Assembly: GCA_023053685.1 (NCBI GenBank)
Contig: JALIGW010000021.1
Location: forward strand, 11,832,198-11,896,197
DNA from: Diadophis punctatus similis
Lineage: Eukaryota; Chordata; Lepidosauria; Squamata; Dipsadidae
Direction: 5' to 3'
DNA: 64,000 bases
The position numbers and the translations under genes were made by a program. The notes beneath the pieces were generated by a model. It saw nothing but the letters and a program-made list of their open reading frames with translations, did not search any database and had not been told where the DNA came from. Positions 63,485 through 64,000 of this stretch are shown piece by piece. The stretch's first letter is position 1, and every line of letters begins with the position of its first letter.

Positions 63485-64000
63485 CAAGTGATAGTACTGC
63501 TCTATGCTGCGCTGGTGAGACCGTATTTAGAATACTATGTCCAGTTCCAATCACCACAATACATAAAAGACATTGAGACCAACAGTGAAATCTACTTGCC
63601 TTTCCTACCAGTTCGGATGTGCATGCTTCGCTCACTCGCGCACGCTTTTTCACCCACGCTCTGTTTTCACACGTGCCTTTTCACCCCCTGCGCATTTTAT
63701 AGAAGGATTTGCGCATGCGCAGAGGGTTAAAAAAAAGAAAATGGCGGCATTCGGGCAGGTGGACAGAGCCTCGCACTGCCGCCGCTACCGGTTCTCCAAA
63801 CCACTGGTGCCTGCCGCTACCGGTACCCCCGAACCGGGCCGAAACGGTAGCATTTCACCCCTGATTGTGACCCTAGAAAGAGTGCAGAAAAGAGCAACAA
63901 AAGATGTTAAGAGGCTAAACTGTGCAATGAACAATTGAGGGAACCAGGTATGTCTAGTCTAATGAAGAGAAAGAATAGGGTGATATTTATTTATTTATTT
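63485..64000 (+). pseudogene. CR1 LINE ORF2 fragment split by a MITE, runs off the window
   Basis: The plus strand reads IVLLYAALVRPYLEYYVQFQ and SPQYIKDIET. A MITE follows (63580-63863), then TLERVQKRATKDVKRLNCAM-like codons and a continuation to the window edge (MSSLMKRKNR-like). It is the segment after the reverse transcriptase, with several substitutions and frame changes. The last bases before the edge (TTTATTTATTTATTT) are a TTTA run replacing the expected continuation. Confidence 0.8.
63580..63863. mobile_element. hAT-like MITE inside CR1
   Basis: Ends CAACAGTGAAATC and GCATTTCACCCCTG. The 8-bp duplication is ATTGAGAC/ATTGTGAC (63572-63579, 63864-63871). CR1 resumes after it. Contains TTGCGCATGCGCAGAGG. 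Reverse relative of 12703-12989. Confidence 0.82.

Overview
This window is vertebrate nuclear DNA from a squamate reptile, most likely a snake. The evidence is its repeat content. CR1/L3 LINEs end in (ATTCT)n, which is typical of snakes. Sauria-type tRNA SINEs with Bov-B-like tails occur together with a Bov-B/RTE LINE fragment. There are long GATA/GACA (Bkm-type) arrays and many other microsatellites. I found no host protein-coding exon, rRNA gene or functional tRNA gene. The longest open frames are translations of microsatellites. All convincing protein similarity is to broken retrotransposons and transposons, so the window reads as an intergenic or intronic desert filled with repeats.

Layout. 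1-5 kb: a tRNA SINE, compound microsatellites attached to short LINE tails, and two CR1 copies. 5-10 kb: two solo LTRs, a CR1 holding a hAT-like MITE and abutting a SINE, and a probable third LTR. 10-16 kb: Sauria SINEs, two hAT-like MITEs, an RTE-like LINE split by (AATAG)n, GAA arrays and a TA-flanked MITE. 16-23 kb: CR1 fragments, a Rex1/L2-like LINE end, a second TA-flanked MITE and a roughly 650-bp GATA/GACA array. 23-31 kb: a hAT-like element between 49-bp direct repeats, a tandem array of Penelope-like ends with hammerhead-ribozyme-like motifs, a CR1/L3 copy, a (CTTTTTT)n array and a 460-bp homopurine tract. 31-41 kb: a palindromic hAT MITE, a CR1 reverse transcriptase fragment with an FADD motif, and a nest of four elements (mariner-like MITE holding an L2 LINE and an LTR, the LTR holding a further MITE). 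41-50 kb: solo LTRs, mariner transposase pieces in head-to-head orientation, a Bov-B end, adjoining hAT and mariner MITEs, and a 5S-like fragment. 50-64 kb: another palindromic MITE, a DIRS-type reverse transcriptase with permuted order, an L1 end, a SINE with 19-bp target duplications, Bkm-type arrays, a second hammerhead-like copy beside a 400-bp TTC/TCC array, a solo LTR, hAT MITEs and CR1.

Nothing here works as an operon or pathway. The relations between features are parasitic or mechanistic. Sauria SINEs share a tail with Bov-B. LINE tails (ATTCT, TTTA) and Penelope-like ends (TCC/TTC) appear to seed neighbouring microsatellites. Nesting gives relative ages. Target duplications (5 bp for LTRs, 8 bp for hAT, TA for mariner-like, 19 bp for a SINE) were read directly from the sequence and are the firmest evidence. 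Family names rest on remembered signatures, not on a database search.
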